A stretch of 64,000 nt of DNA from Theropithecus gelada (GCF_003255815.1 NC_037673.1:6480908-6544907); one strand, 5' to 3'; numbered from the stretch's first letter, positions 22,665 to 34,384 are shown. Made by a program: numbers and translations. The notes: generated by a model from the letters alone, not told the origin.

Positions 22665-23207
22665 AAATATTTAAATGCTAGAAACGACTACATTTGCAAT
22701 AACTAAGAAATAAACTAATGCATTACTAAAAGAGGCAATTAACAATTTAATGGCCCTTAAAAAGTTGGAATCGTGATGCTTAGGAAATGGAACTTGTGGA
22801 GTTTCTGTGACGGGGCCTTTTGAGAGAATGAAGAGCTAGCAGTTGGTGGCATTGTTTGACCTCACATCAAATGTCTTCCTTTCTGTTACCTTCATACAGG
22901 CTCTGAGCATAACTAGAGTCATTTAAACATTTTCACTCATAAATAGAAAAAGTTCTATTTTTTGGACAGAATGACCGAAAGGAAAAGGGAGGCATTTATC
23001 ATGAAAGTGTGAGAAAATGATTGCCTTAGGTGGAAGTACCTGGGCTGTGAGCAGCAATGCATGAGAGAAAGGAAAAGCTCTGTGTATTCACGATTCTAAG
23101 AGCCTAGAGGAAAAGCTCTTACTGCTGATTCTTGCAAGAGCCAGGAGAGGTTGAACTTTAAATCAGACAATTCCTAACTGTGGCCTCTAGAGGTCGCCAC
23201 CATCCCA
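22665..23207. other. unassigned DNA
   Basis: No gene or repeat recognised. A 10-bp palindrome CCTCTAGAGG sits at 23183-23192. Confidence 0.45.
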
Positions 23208-23275
23208 CGACAGCTTGGTGGTTGAGCGGTGCGTAATCAGCGAGGAAGACTGTAGGGGCGCCTGTTCGAGTGTAA
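23208..23275 (+). other. tRNA-like / SINE-head-like segment
   Basis: 'cttggtggttgagcgg' resembles a pol III A box and 'ctgttcgagtgtaaa' a B box, about 45 bp apart, in a CpG-rich patch. It does not fold as a complete tRNA by eye (no acceptor stem pairing found). A MIR 5' head or another tRNA-derived SINE fragment is the likeliest reading. Confidence 0.3.
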
Positions 23276-24690
23276 AGAACATAAGAAACTTCAGTTGTTT
23301 TTGCATCCTGGAAATGATTTTCATATGTAGCAGTTTTAAAAATTAATGTTAGAGAATGCAGTTAAAATTCTCTCCTAAAGTTAGATATTTCTTAATAAAA
23401 TCCAAATGTTTGCAGAAGTACATGTTAAACAAAACAAATCAGGAGGTGACTGTATGATACAAAAAATAATTCCCATTAGAGTTTCTTTAAATGCTAAGCA
23501 TTCTACTTCATTTCATCAATTTCGAATAATTTATTTATGGCAACATTTTAGAAGTAGATTTAATAAAGAAAAGTGTACTAGCATAGTTTAATCTGATTTA
23601 ACTCAATATTAAGTTTCCTGAACTCTATAGACTATACACAGCCATAAAATAACCAGAACTATTCCTTGGGTGACTTCCCAGAGGCACATTTTATTAATAG
23701 TCTTTTGGGCGATTTTCTTGCTCATGATGAAACCATAGTAGGTGCTAAGTACCTCCTCATTAATTTTTTGTTTTTCAAAATTTCCTTGAAAAATCATGGA
23801 GTTAAATAGAATATGCATACACACACTATTTTTAAAGTATTTTGCTTTTTCCAAACAGTGGAAAACATTCAAAGTGTGTTTCTGGGGTAATAGCAGCTTT
23901 TTACAAAGTTTTTAAGAACCTGAGAACTGAAGAGATGACGTTTTAGCATTTATTCACTTTGTCCCTCAAAGCACAGGATAATTATTTAGAGCTGCTTGTT
24001 TGCCTCTTTTTAGACATCTCATTAGGATTCAGACTGTTTCTTGCACAGGGGAGAACTCAGCCTGAGGAAAACATGATGTAGAATGCATTGGGAAGATTCC
24101 AGTAAGATCAAGGGGAAGGGGCTTGGAGATGGAAAATGGGCCAGGACTTTCCTCTGTGCCCCACTTCTGCCTTGCAACCCTGTCGTTAACACGGGGATGG
24201 TGACCACTATAAGCACAGCTGCGTTTGTTTCAAGACATAAAATGCAGACTGCTCTGCTTGGTGTGAAGGCGCCACAGGCCAGCGGACTGACCCAGGCTCT
24301 GGAGGGAAGTTGTGCATCCTATCTGTTGCACACGACGATGCGATGGCCACAGTGATGCTCCCATCCCTGTCTGTTAGGTGGGAGCAGAGCCAGGAGCTGG
24401 GCGACGGAACCAGTGGTTTCTGGAACAGGAGAGCTGCTACTTCACAGCGTGTAGGTGCATAGTCTAACCTCTCACAGTTGCCTTCGCTAGCAGCAGAGCA
24501 AGGGAGGACCAGGTGAATAGTGTGGTGATTACAAATGCAGCTCAATGCTTTCAGTTGTGGCACCAAATACATTCTAATATTTAAAAGGACCTGTGAATTG
24601 TAAGAGCTGGAAACTAATCGAAGATGAACAATGCACCCTGGTGACGGACTCATTCCCCTAGTCTGGTGTTGAGGACATACTATGCTGTTA
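23276..24690. other. unassigned DNA
   Basis: AT-rich to about 23960, then moderate. A 169-codon minus frame at 24207-24716 has no domain. No repeat recognised. Confidence 0.45.
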
Positions 24691-25760
24691 GTGCTTACCA
24701 TGTAGGAGGTCAACACACTGAAGGAAATTCAGCCACTTTCTCATTCGTAACTGCACAATAATGGCCTCATTATGCTTTTTGGAGGACCCCCTTTTCGGAC
24801 CACAGCTAGTGGGGCTTCCATCTGTCACCCAGGTGTCCCGTGGCCAGAGAGTCACTGCCCTGGAGGTTTCCGTCAGCGTGGCTGGCTCAGCCGGTTCCCT
24901 GCCTGGGTAGCTCCTTTCTGTCACCTCTGCCGGTTCTCCAGCTTGCTTGCTTCTGACTTTCTCAGTCACTCTGAAAGTGGGTCTGCAAAGCAGTTTCTTC
25001 TTCCCCCACAGCTCCCCGTCCCACAGGCTGGTATGAAACCCCGGCTGCTTTCCCTGGCAATCCCAGCAAACCAAACCAAACCTCTGTGAGGATCCCTGAC
25101 CAGGGTCCGTGAGGCCTGAGTGAGGGAGGACCCGAGGCAGGACACACTCCACCGCTCGGCCGCCCCTCCTGTGCAGGCCCCTCACCCTGTGCACGCTGCT
25201 CCGAGTCCAAGGCTCCCAGTCAGCCGTCTCTGGGTGCCTTAGACCTTGGGGGATCCAGAGTGGGGGGCCTGGGAACCTTTCCCTTGACTCTGCTCAGCCG
25301 ATGCTTTCCACCCGCACGGGGGCAGCACCACCGTGACCCAAGCGTCCCTCGGGGAGACCTGCTGTGGTTCCCGCTTCCCCTCCCACAGGGCTGACCCGTG
25401 CACCTCTTCCATTTGTCGTGGCTTTCTGCCAGCTCACCCTCCCTGTTTGCTGCTCCGCCCCCTCCATCACGGATGACCAATCTCCTGTGTGGAGTTCTCT
25501 CTGTTGTTCAAGTGGCCCAACTGTTTTCCTGGCCAGATCCTCAAGGACACAGTTGTCTCCTTCCTGCACTGACTCTTTCGTTGTCTTCTATTCCATTTTG
25601 TCCACAAATATTCCTCTATCTTCCAGAAGTAGGTGATTCTGACACCTAAGCCTCGCGGCTGTTTCCATTCCTCTGAGGAACGCAGTCCTGACAGCATCCT
25701 TATCCCCCAGGGGATCAGGGCTTCCTGAGTTGTGGAGAACTGTTTCTGTACCTTGTTGTG
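24691..25760. other. GC-rich patch with several long minus frames
   Basis: Local GC and CpG are above the surroundings, strongest at about 25120-25700 (roughly 18 CpG in 550 bp by hand). Minus frames of 168 (24688-25194), 91 and 86 codons and plus frames up to 105 codons overlap, which is usual in GC-rich DNA because stops are rarer. No domain, start context or splice pattern makes one of them convincing. Confidence 0.4.
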
Positions 25761-26039
25761 GATGATTAGACAACAGTTTGTTTTACCTAATCAAAGTGTC
25801 TCCAAAAGTCCTTAGGTTCTTTTAAAATGAATACATTTTCACACTTTGGGTTACAATCTGAAGATTAACGCCAGTGTAATATATGATTAGTTTAGAAATC
25901 TCCCTTTGTAGTACATGAAAAAAAAAAAAGCAATGAGTTTTATGATTAAAGTTAATGTATTAGCCTCTATATACCTTGAGAGGTGTTGGTTAAGCACATT
26001 TGAGCTGCACTGATTCTGGTTTTGTTTTCAGGCATTCCA
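25761..26039. other. unassigned AT-rich DNA
   Basis: Contains a short A run near 25919-25930; nothing else recognised. Confidence 0.45.
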
Positions 26040-26240
26040 GAGTTTCCATTTATTGGACATCCTATGTCTATTTTCTGTTTATCTTATCAATCTAAATCTT
26101 TTTCCTCTGATAGGAAATGTTTCCTGCATTCTGGGTGATTTTATGCAGCTTGTCTGAGGAAGTACTAATTCTGTTAACTCCCCAGTGTTGATTCTCCTTT
26201 TATTCTGTGCACCGTGGGCTTACGTCCTGGGTGGTATCAC
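26040..26240 (-). mobile_element. possible old L1M 5'-region fragment
   Basis: 'ctgcattctgggtgatttta' and 'gtactaattctgttaactcc' resemble the antisense 5'-side of old L1M/HAL1. Weak match. Confidence 0.3.
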
Positions 26241-26452
26241 TCTGTGCTGCAACTGCTCGGCATAAACAAAGCTCTTTTTCTTGCTGTCATCTGGCCCCGG
26301 CTCTTTTTAGATTTTCTGTTTCATGGAGCTCACCTGAATGTCTCCAGCCTCAACAGCTTCCAATGGCCCTGCGAGTTGATGTTCCTGAGCTCCTATACAA
26401 TTCCGGCTATATTTCTGTGTTTTTAAGGACTTTAAAATAAACATATATGCCA
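26241..26452. other. unassigned DNA
   Basis: Nothing recognised. Confidence 0.4.
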
Positions 26453-26876
26453 CCTACTGTATGATTCCAACTACATGACATTCTGGAAAAGGCAAAACTA
26501 TGAAGCTGGAAAAAAGACATCAGTGGTTGCCAGGACCTGAGGGGAGGGAGGGATGAACGGGCAGAGCCCCGAGGAATTTCAGGACAGTGAAACTGTATGA
26601 TACTGTAATCGTGTGTATCCATGTCATTCTGCACTTGTCCAAATGACAGCATGTATAATTCCAATCGTGAATCCTGGTGTAAACTATGGATCTGGGTGAT
26701 TAGGATGCATCACTGTGGGTCCACCAGCTGTCACGACTGTACCGATCTGGTGCAAGGTGCTGATACTGGGAGAGGCTGGCTGGGTGCAGGGTACAGGTAT
26801 ATGAGAACTCTCTGTACCTTCTGCCCAATTGTGCTGCAAACCTAGAACTGCTCTGAAAAATAAAGTCTGTTAAAAG
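26453..26876 (+). mobile_element. L1M 3' UTR end
   Basis: 'tgtatgattccaactacatg', 'cagtggttgccaggacctga', 'aggacagtgaaactgtatga', 'ccaatcgtgaatcctggtg' and 'ctgctctgaaaaataaagtc' follow the 3' end of L1M (L1MB-L1MD range) in sense, ending with the poly-A signal region. Non-coding. Confidence 0.85.
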
Positions 26877-27074
26877 TGTGTACATATGGATGCAACAATT
26901 CTCTATGCAATTAAAAACAATATTTTTTTGTGTGTGTAGACTTTAGAATAAACCATAAATGCCATTTTCTCCTTTAAGTGACCCCTGACAGTTTCCTCCC
27001 TAGAAGGAGCCACTATTAACAATCCTGCCTGTTTCTCTCTAGATCCTTTTCTGTGCCTTCACGTGCACTTACAT

Positions 27075-27150
27075 GCACACTCACACACACTCACGCATGC
27101 TGTCACACACACAAACACACGCACACATCCATACATACTCACACACACAA
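27075..27150. repeat. CA-rich simple repeat
   Basis: Imperfect cacacacactca/cgcac units. Confidence 0.8.
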
Positions 27151-27229
27151 CTGTCAAATGTAAACGCGATTCTACTTTACATGTTCCACAGCCCTTCATG
27201 GTTTTTCTAACAATCTTCAAAACCTTAAC

Positions 27230-28105
27230 ATATCAGAACCTACTATCAGAATTCGTTCTTTTTCACTGGTTCGTAATGTTACTCATTTCCCTCTTGGGTT
27301 GTTTTCATCTTCTGGAGTAGTTGGCGATTTTTAAACACATACCCTGAATATCAATCTTTAGCCTATGGTATATGTTGCAAATATTTTCTCTCATTTTTTC
27401 TAATTTCCCCTTTTTTATGGTGTTCTTTGGTCACAGGCGTGTTTTAAATGTTCAGGTAGTGTTTCCTTTGACTTCTGAATTTTATGACTAGCTGGGAGAA
27501 TCCTTCCCCATCATAAGATTATGAAGTTATTTTGATATTTTATTCCATTCTTTCAAAATCATTGCGAATTTACTTTTGGTCATGGTATATCTAATTTTGT
27601 TTCTCCTTAATGGATGGCCGTTTACTTGAAAACCATTGAATACATGGAGGAAATCATTTTTCTACACTGATTTAAAAATGCCACCTTAGTGATATGTCTA
27701 GATTTTCTGTTCCGTTCTATTGATTTATTTGTCCTTTCCTCCATAAACACATTATGTTAATTTCTATAACAAGACAATATGTTTTGATGTCTGGCCTGTT
27801 TCCCTTAATTGTGTGTTTTAAATCAGAATTTTATTAGTTTTTTTGCATTTATTTACTCCACCGGATGAATGTGGGAATCAGTGTGTCAGGTTCTAAAAAC
27901 ATACTGTTGTAATTTTGATGAGGATTGCATTGAATATGCAGACCAAGTTTGGGAAACTTGGGAACCTTCACAGGTATTTGAATACAGTTCTTGCACATTT
28001 CTTGTCAGATGCATGTCTAGGCTTTCTGTTCCTCTCGTTACTGTGACTGGAATCTTTTTTTCCCCCTATTGTACTTTCTACTTGCTGTAACTAGTACCTA
28101 TATAG
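27230..28105 (-). mobile_element. L1M ORF2-region fragment
   Basis: Antisense L1 text: 'gttgcaaatattttctctca', 'ttctttggtcacaggcgtg', 'ttgatgaggattgcattga', 'gaatacagttcttgcacatt', 'cttgctgtaactagtaccta'. It is collinear with L1 ORF2 in the minus orientation. Frames are broken. Confidence 0.8.
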
Positions 28106-28520
28106 AAAATTGAGTCAGTGTAATTCATGTGAGTGGCTGTAACAGTCTTAAAGTTTCAGTGCTTTAACACCTGGCAATTTTATTTCTTGCTGATGGACAA
28201 GTTGCTGTAAGCTGGGTCACTTTCCTCTCAGTAATGCCTTAGCACTCCGGTTCTTTCCACGGCAACCATGCAGAGTGGAGAATGTCTGGACTCTCTTCCT
28301 TAAGATTGCTGCCTGCATGCTGGCCTTCCCTTTCTGAGTGCATCTCTTTCTTGTGATGGTTTTCCAGGTGGAGCTTTCACAGCGCATGCTACTAACCTCT
28401 GCTCTTCTCCAGAATGACAAGAGCCTCTGGCGTGTGACCTGTGCTCCAAGAAATAAAAGGCAAGAGTTTCACTAAATATTTTGCTGCAAGATAGTGTTGA
28501 TCCAATTTTCTAGTCTTAAA
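28106..28520. mobile_element. possible unassigned mammalian repeat
   Basis: 'gtgctttaacacctggcaat' followed by a G/C-richer body resembles the common repeat with 'agtggcttaaaac... tttatt' openings, also suspected at 62370-62848. Diverged; the family is not named. Confidence 0.3.
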
Positions 28521-28764
28521 TATCATTTTTCTTACCTCTTGACATCCAGCTGCTAGAATAATGCTATGTGGTTTACGTTTTATTATTTTTTAAAAAAATC
28601 AAATACCTTGTTTCCAGTCACTAAGTTCTTATTAGGGTAATTAACGTAGGCTGATGTCACAGACAACCCACAGATCTCATCATTGAAGCAATTTCTTTCT
28701 CATGTCATAGGCCCCTAATGGATTTGCTCTGATTTTGAAGGTGTTTTACCTTTGTCTTTTCTAG
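28521..28764. other. unassigned DNA
   Basis: Nothing recognised; the right end carries a pyrimidine tract and CTAG (see next entry). Confidence 0.4.
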
Positions 28765-28974
28765 GAAGTTGGGGAAGAGCGAGGCGAAGGAGTAGTATCT
28801 TGTATCCGTCAGCATCGTCGATCCAAGGCTTTCTTGTGAATTCGTTTTTACCACATTTGAAGTGTGATGCCCAGAATGGAACTCGGAGCTGCTGGCACCC
28901 GCATCCATCTTTGGAGGCTCTGGACATAATCAATGGAGCAGGCAGAAGAGCTGCAGCCCCAAGCCTGCTCGTCG
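28765..28974 (+). other. exon-like segment with splice-site consensus (candidate only)
   Basis: A pyrimidine-rich tract 'cctttgtcttttctag' precedes base 28765, and cgtcg|gtgagc, a good donor, follows base 28974. The enclosed 210 bp are a multiple of three and open in one frame (the frame that starts at 28752 and runs to 29207). It is richer in CpG than its surroundings. The peptide has no recognised domain. A second acceptor-like tract 'ttctcttttctccacag' ends at 29290. This could be an exon of an unannotated transcript or chance; no transcription evidence is visible. Confidence 0.25.
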
Positions 28975-30868
28975 GTGAGCCTGGAATTGCTGTGCTCTTA
29001 GTATCATGTGTTCCAACTATGAATGCTTTCAGCAGCTTTTCCCACTGGCCACTTGGTCATATCCGTACCCAGACTGAACCAGTTCCTGACCCCAGGCCCT
29101 CCCCACCATGCCCATCCTACTGGGGTGGCCCTGACTGCGGCTGCCTCTTGGGGCCACACCCTCCTGCCTGTATAACCCTAACTTTGGAGCCTGCGGGTCC
29201 TGCCTGAGCTGCTCTTGCCCTTTGGAAACCAAGGATTGAGCATTGTTCCCTGAGTGTATTTTTGGTTATGACTTTCTCTTTTCTCCACAGAAAGGCATCT
29301 CTCTGCAGGTGCTGGGCTTTCTCTGAGCTCAGCGGCTGCTCTTGGCCTTCTTTCTCCAGTTCCTGTCCTCCTCTACCAGCCTTGAGACCGCCGTGTGGAG
29401 TTATGTCCCCTCTGTTTTGTCTGGCTGCTTCTGTCTGGGATGATGGAATCCTCATTAAATGGGAAATGTTTATGGAGGAGTCATTCACTCCTGTTAACAT
29501 TTCAGCTCAAGTTAGCTTATTCATATGAATGACACAAAGTCATAAATTGCTCCTAATCAAATCTGTGCATACAGTAAAGCCTCTTTTATGCAATGAGTGT
29601 TTACTTAATTGAATGTTACATATAAACGAAGGTTACTCCTTCAAGGGACAAACATGTAAGGGATTTCAATGGAAAATTCTGAAAATGAGCCCCTGAAGGA
29701 AGGAAGATGGGAGGTGAAAGATGCTGAAAGAGAACAGAATGGGGCCAAGATGCTCCGGGAGAGCACCGTGGGAATCCCAGTTGCTCTTGCGTTTCACTTC
29801 CAAAGGCAAAACGAGGATGATGAATTGCTTTCTGACAATCCATTCCTCTTGCAGGGACTTTTGGCCAGAGACTTGTCCATAATGGGTTCTGCATCATGTC
29901 AGAGCCCTAAACCATAATTAAACACCATTGCATTTATTAGAGTCCTCATGGTGTTACCTTAGATTCTTCCCTACAAGGGCAAACCCCCCAGTATTGATGT
30001 CAGTGCTCCATCGGATTCTCCTGGTGTTAGACGGAAACGTGAGGCTGGATCTGCTAAGTAACCTTCAACTCCTGTGTATCACAGAGGCCCTCTGTAAGCC
30101 CCACCCACAGGGGAGCCAGACCTCTGCACCACAGATCACATAGAGAGACTGAAATGAATGCTGACTCTCAGGAGGTGATGATAGGACTCATTTTCTTGTC
30201 ATTTTTTTCAGAGCCCCAGAAGTTTGCAATGATAAAAACAAGAGCATTTCATGGGAAACAGCATGCAAAAGCCCATGCATGCTGTCTATTTTTATATAAA
30301 TCAGCAGAAGATAAAGAGCTTGTCTTGATTCATGCTGTTCCTCCAGGGAATGTTTTGAAAAAAGGCAAAAAAATCAGTGAGAAGAGCGACGCCTATAAAT
30401 ACAGTCGGAAAGGAAAATAAAAACAGCCCACTAAACGCTGAGTTTGACAAAAACCTAACAAAACCAAGGAACATTTTTATATTTTTTCCTTTCAGTTTTA
30501 CTTTTGATCATGTTTCTTCCTGAGGTTTTATGAATGTGTACATCAAGTGGGAGAGACAAAGACCTCAAATAATTGTAGAATGATGAGAATGTAGGAAAGA
30601 GAATGTAGGCCCTTGTATTCCATGTTATTTTTCTCAGAAAAATATACAGTTCAACATTTCCCCTTCTGATTTTCACTGGAAAGCAGTTTTCATCTGAAAT
30701 GAAATAAGTGAGGATCATGAGTTTGCCTGTATGTCTTATTTGAAGCCAGTGCCATGTAGTGTCCTCACTTTCAAACCCGTGTCTCAAGTTTACCCTTCAA
30801 TTCCTAAAAGTCTGAAATTTTAGAGGGACAAAGGAAGATTAAGAATTAAGCTAAAAAGAGTTAAATTG
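28975..30868. other. unassigned DNA
   Basis: No gene or repeat recognised across about 1.9 kb. Short frames (up to 127 codons) lie on both strands without domains. Confidence 0.45.
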
Positions 30869-31146
30869 TGGTTAACAAACATTTCTGTAAAAGGGGCAGG
30901 AAGTAAATATTTTCTGCATTGTGGGCCACAATTCAACCCAGCTCTGCCATCATAGCACAAAAGCAGCAAGGGACAAGATGCAAACAGAGGGTGTGGCTGT
31001 GCACATAATTTTCACCTGTCACAAAATATTAATATTCCTTTCATTTTTTTTCAACCATTTAACAGTGTAAGAATGATTCTTAGCTCATGGGTTCTATAAA
31101 AACAGGTGACAGCTGGACTTGACCCATGTGCCATAGTTTGCTGACT
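30869..31146. mobile_element. hAT-Charlie non-autonomous element (MER30-like)
   Basis: 'gttaacaaacatttctgtaa', 'ggcaggaagtaaatatttt', 'ttgtgggccacaattcaac', 'ggtgtggctgtgcacataat' and the end 'gtgccatagtttgctgac' follow the common element with cggcaaact/agtttgccg ends. The TIR is visible as aacaaac... gtttgctg. A T-rich insertion lies inside. Diverged; the family number is from memory. Confidence 0.55.
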
Positions 31147-31399
31147 TTTGTACTAAATCATGCTCTCGACCCGACTTACCTTTAAAGTTGTTCTGATAGA
31201 CACATTTCAACACTGGAAAATGGTATGTGGATTCATCTGCTTTATTGAATACTGTTACTTTTGATTACTGACCTCTGTCTTGGTTAAAGATGCCAAGAAC
31301 TTAAGCATGACTCAGCAAGTGTTCTACTGTGACCTTGGGTCCCAGGCCAGGGAGGATGGCATAAATAGGGTCAGATGGCATGTTGTGGTAGGAACCATA
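31147..31399. other. unassigned DNA
   Basis: Nothing recognised. Confidence 0.4.
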
Positions 31400-31580
31400 A
31401 TGATAGCAGCAGCTAATGAAGCAGAACTGACTGTGTGTCTGGGACTGTTTGAAGGGCTTTGGAACACTAGCCCAGCTAGTCAACACGATGAACCTAGGAG
31501 AAAGGTGCTAACATTCTCATTGTGGAAATAGAGAAAGAGGCACAGGAGGTTGACTGACCTACTCAAGATGACATACAGTC
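31400..31580 (-). mobile_element. MIR SINE, antisense
   Basis: 'tgtctgggactgtttgaagg', 'tgctaacattctcattgtgg' and 'agagaaagaggcacaggagg' match the antisense MIR order (gtgccaggcactgttctaag... attatccccattttacag... actgaggcacagagagg). Confidence 0.75.
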
Positions 31581-32560
31581 CAAGTGAAAGCATCTACTCC
31601 CACACTTGGGTGGGCCAATCCAGGAACCACCCTGACCCATTCCACTACAGAGAGGAGAGTTCTCCCCTGCCAATGACACATCCTGAGAGAGGAGAGCAAT
31701 GAAATAAAACTGATATGAAAATCATGAGCAATGAAATGAAATGAAACTTGTAGAGCTGCTTAATATCTAAGAGTAAACAAATTCTGCCATAAATGCCAAG
31801 GTTCCTGGCAAGTGACAGAAACCCAACATTGACTAACTGAAGCTCGCCTAAGTGGGACGACTAGGTTGAGTGTCCTGAGAGCTGAGCCCAGAGACTAAAG
31901 CACTGTCGTAAGGATGCCGCCTCCATCCCTTGCCACCTTACATCTCTGCCGTCTCCATTCCACTTTTCAGATCAGTCTCATTGTTCCTCACTACAATGAA
32001 ACAATGTTCAGGTGGTAAAAGTTGCTTCTGACAGCCCTACTCTAGAAGCTGGTAGGTCAAATCATGAGAGTAAGCTCGCCTTCCCATCCAACTCCAGGGA
32101 AAAGTCCAGGGAGCTGCTCCAGTTACCTTCCAGTGGTGGTAAAATGCCCTCCGAGACTGAGTGCTATGGGTGCTCTGGTGCCATTTCCCCAGCCTGTTAT
32201 GAACTCAACACAATATCCGGAGAGAGGGAGGTAACTGCCAGTCCCACGGACACATGGATTAGGAAGAGAATTCCCCAAAGAAGAGACCCAGGCACACTAG
32301 AGTCAGAGAGAACGGGCTCCTCAGCTGGTGTGACTGAATTCCAGGGAGCCCAGAGTAAGAAAGGACCCTTGACACCCTCCAGAAGACCCCAGGTAAGCCC
32401 ATAACAAAACTTCATTATATTTCAGCTGATTAGACTGGCTCAAAGAGAACCACAATGACAGCAACTGGGTGTTTCCCTAGCATTAGAATCATTGTATGAA
32501 GTGGTTCTGGCTAAGCTGTAGCACACAGGTTTCAGGTAGACTTTCCATAGTCAGATACAT
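31581..32560. other. unassigned DNA with a possible old repeat
   Basis: 'aagtgacagaaacccaacat' at about 31813 and later text resemble a common mammalian repeat that I cannot name. A 130-codon plus frame (32012-32404) ends beside a donor-like CAG|GTAAGC at 32393; a cacttttcag acceptor-like site is at 31970. No domain is seen. Confidence 0.35.
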
Positions 32561-32811
32561 AAACACACAGACACTCGCATGTGCACACGTACATGCACAC
32601 TGTCACACATGCACACACCATGCACAAACGCATGCACACACAGGCACACTCTCACACATGCACGCACCATGCATGCACACACAGGCACATTCTCACACGT
32701 GCATGCACCATGCCCACACACATGCACGCACACACGGGCACACTTTCACACATGCACATGCACGCATCGTGCACACACACATGCACACACAGGCATATTC
32801 ATGTACACACA
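32561..32811. repeat. CA-rich minisatellite
   Basis: Degenerate units of about 40-58 bp, each with caccatgc, a cacacaggcac stretch and t(c/t)tcacac(a/g)tgca, are repeated about four times within a CA-rich tract. The open frames over it (up to 122 codons, both strands) are His/Thr or Val/Cys low complexity and not genes. Confidence 0.85.
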
Positions 32812-33279
32812 GCTTGCAGTGTCTGAGTCACAACAAAATAGGCTATGTCTTGAAATCTCAGTAGCTTAATGCAGCCAGTTACTTCCTCACTTGCATAGAC
32901 AGAAGACTCTGGGAGCTTCCATCCTGTGACTCCATACACTCAACACATAATTCCCTGATCTCTAAGGCAGGAAAATTATGCCCACTGTCCTTGAACTTCC
33001 ATTTGCCTGCAAGGGCAGGTTTACACACCTCCCCCCAACCCCATAATATGACAAAATGGTAAAATGACATGCACACACCTCAGACGATGAAACACCCTTT
33101 GCCATAATTTTGTTCTCTTTGAGCCAGTTTTCAATGAGCTGAAATGCAATTAAGTATTGTTGCAGGCTCATTCTGGGTCTCCTGGAGGATGCCAAGTTCT
33201 CTGGCCCTCTCAGATCTCCTGGAGGTCAGTCACACCCTGAACTCCCCATCATAATCACCCTTATTTCTAACTAAGGACG
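32812..33279. other. unassigned DNA
   Basis: Nothing recognised. Confidence 0.4.
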
Positions 33280-33619
33280 TGATGGTTAATTTCATGTGTC
33301 AGCTTAGTTGGATCCCAGTGCCCAGATATTTGGTCAAACATGGCTGGGATGTTTCTGTGTTTGGTGTTTTTTGAATGAGGTAAACATTTAAACAGGTGCA
33401 CACTAAGTAAATCAGATTCCCTCCCTAATGTCGGTGAGCCTTATCCCACCAGATGAAGGCTGGAGTAGGACAAAGACGGAGGACGAAGGAATTTTGCTGG
33501 CAGGTGGCCATTGGACTCCAGCGGCAACTCTTTCGGAGTACTTCCAGCCTGACAGTCTACTCTACCAGATTTTGGACTCATCAAATCTCCAACCAATTCC
33601 TTATAATCTCTCTCTCTCC
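33280..33619 (+). mobile_element. MaLR-like LTR, 5' part
   Basis: Opens tgatggttaatttcatgtgt, then 'cagtgcccagatatttggtc', 'aagtaaatcagattccctcc' and 'ggtgagccttatcccacc', matching the widespread mammalian LTR-like repeat that starts tgatggttaattttatgtgtcaac. It runs into a TA/TG simple repeat that belongs to the same element's 3' side. The subfamily is not assigned. Confidence 0.65.
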
Positions 33620-33693
33620 CTATATATAAATATATGCGCTTATATGTATGTGTGTGTGTATATATATATGAGTGTGTGTGTGTGCGTGTGTGT
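33620..33693. repeat. TA/TG simple repeat
   Basis: tatataaatatatg then gtgtgtgtatatatatatgag and gtgtgtgtgtgtgcgtg. Confidence 0.85.
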
Positions 33694-34384
33694 AAGAAGA
33701 GAGACAAAAAGAAGATAGCCTTTATTGTCAGAGGAGAAGTAAGAGCAGGTGGACTCAAAGATCTCAAGCTGTGGTTAGTACCTTCCTAGTATTCAAGACC
33801 CTGAAAATGAACAACATTTCTTTTCTTCTCTTACAGCCGTCTCCCCTTCACAAGTTGAATGCACTCATGGACCACGGAGTGAATCCAGCGTATCACCCTA
33901 GTCTACACTTTGGGTAACATTTTTATCTTTTTTTGTTTGTTTGTTTTTGACATTCCACACTAAACAACATTGTCTATTGTTTTACCCTTGGCTGAAGAAA
34001 AAGGCTTGATACAAAATGCCTTTCCTTTCCCTTTGGTCTCTCCCCACACCACATTTCTCTACTTGCCTTCCCATAGAAATGAGGACTTTTACTGATTTCG
34101 TATATGCACCTGCACGGCGCTAAGAAAGGAAAGGTCCACTCTGTTGTAGGGATTGGCACAAAAATCAACCCCAAACTAAACTTGGTCTTATGTAGGAAGT
34201 GAAATAGCCAAGAATCCTCTAAAATTAAGGCAATTCCAGACTATAAGGATGAACACAGAAGCAAATGCTGTCAAAAAATGCAGGGTTTCTTACCTGAGTC
34301 ATTAATGACCCACTAGCCTAGCATGGCAGACAGGTATTGATTGCAACCTTCCACACAGTTTTGATTCCTAGCCTGTCTCACCAT
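33694..34384. other. unassigned DNA
   Basis: Nothing recognised. Confidence 0.45.

Noticed and set aside
23208..23275. A functional tRNA gene
   Set aside because: Only box-like motifs are present; I could not form an acceptor or anticodon stem and no poly-T terminator follows.
24691..25760. CpG-island promoter
   Set aside because: CpG is raised by eye but not at the density of a classical island, and no first-exon or core promoter pattern was found.
32496..32869. Frames of 122, 96 and 81 codons
   Set aside because: They are His/Thr/Cys low-complexity translations of the CA minisatellite.
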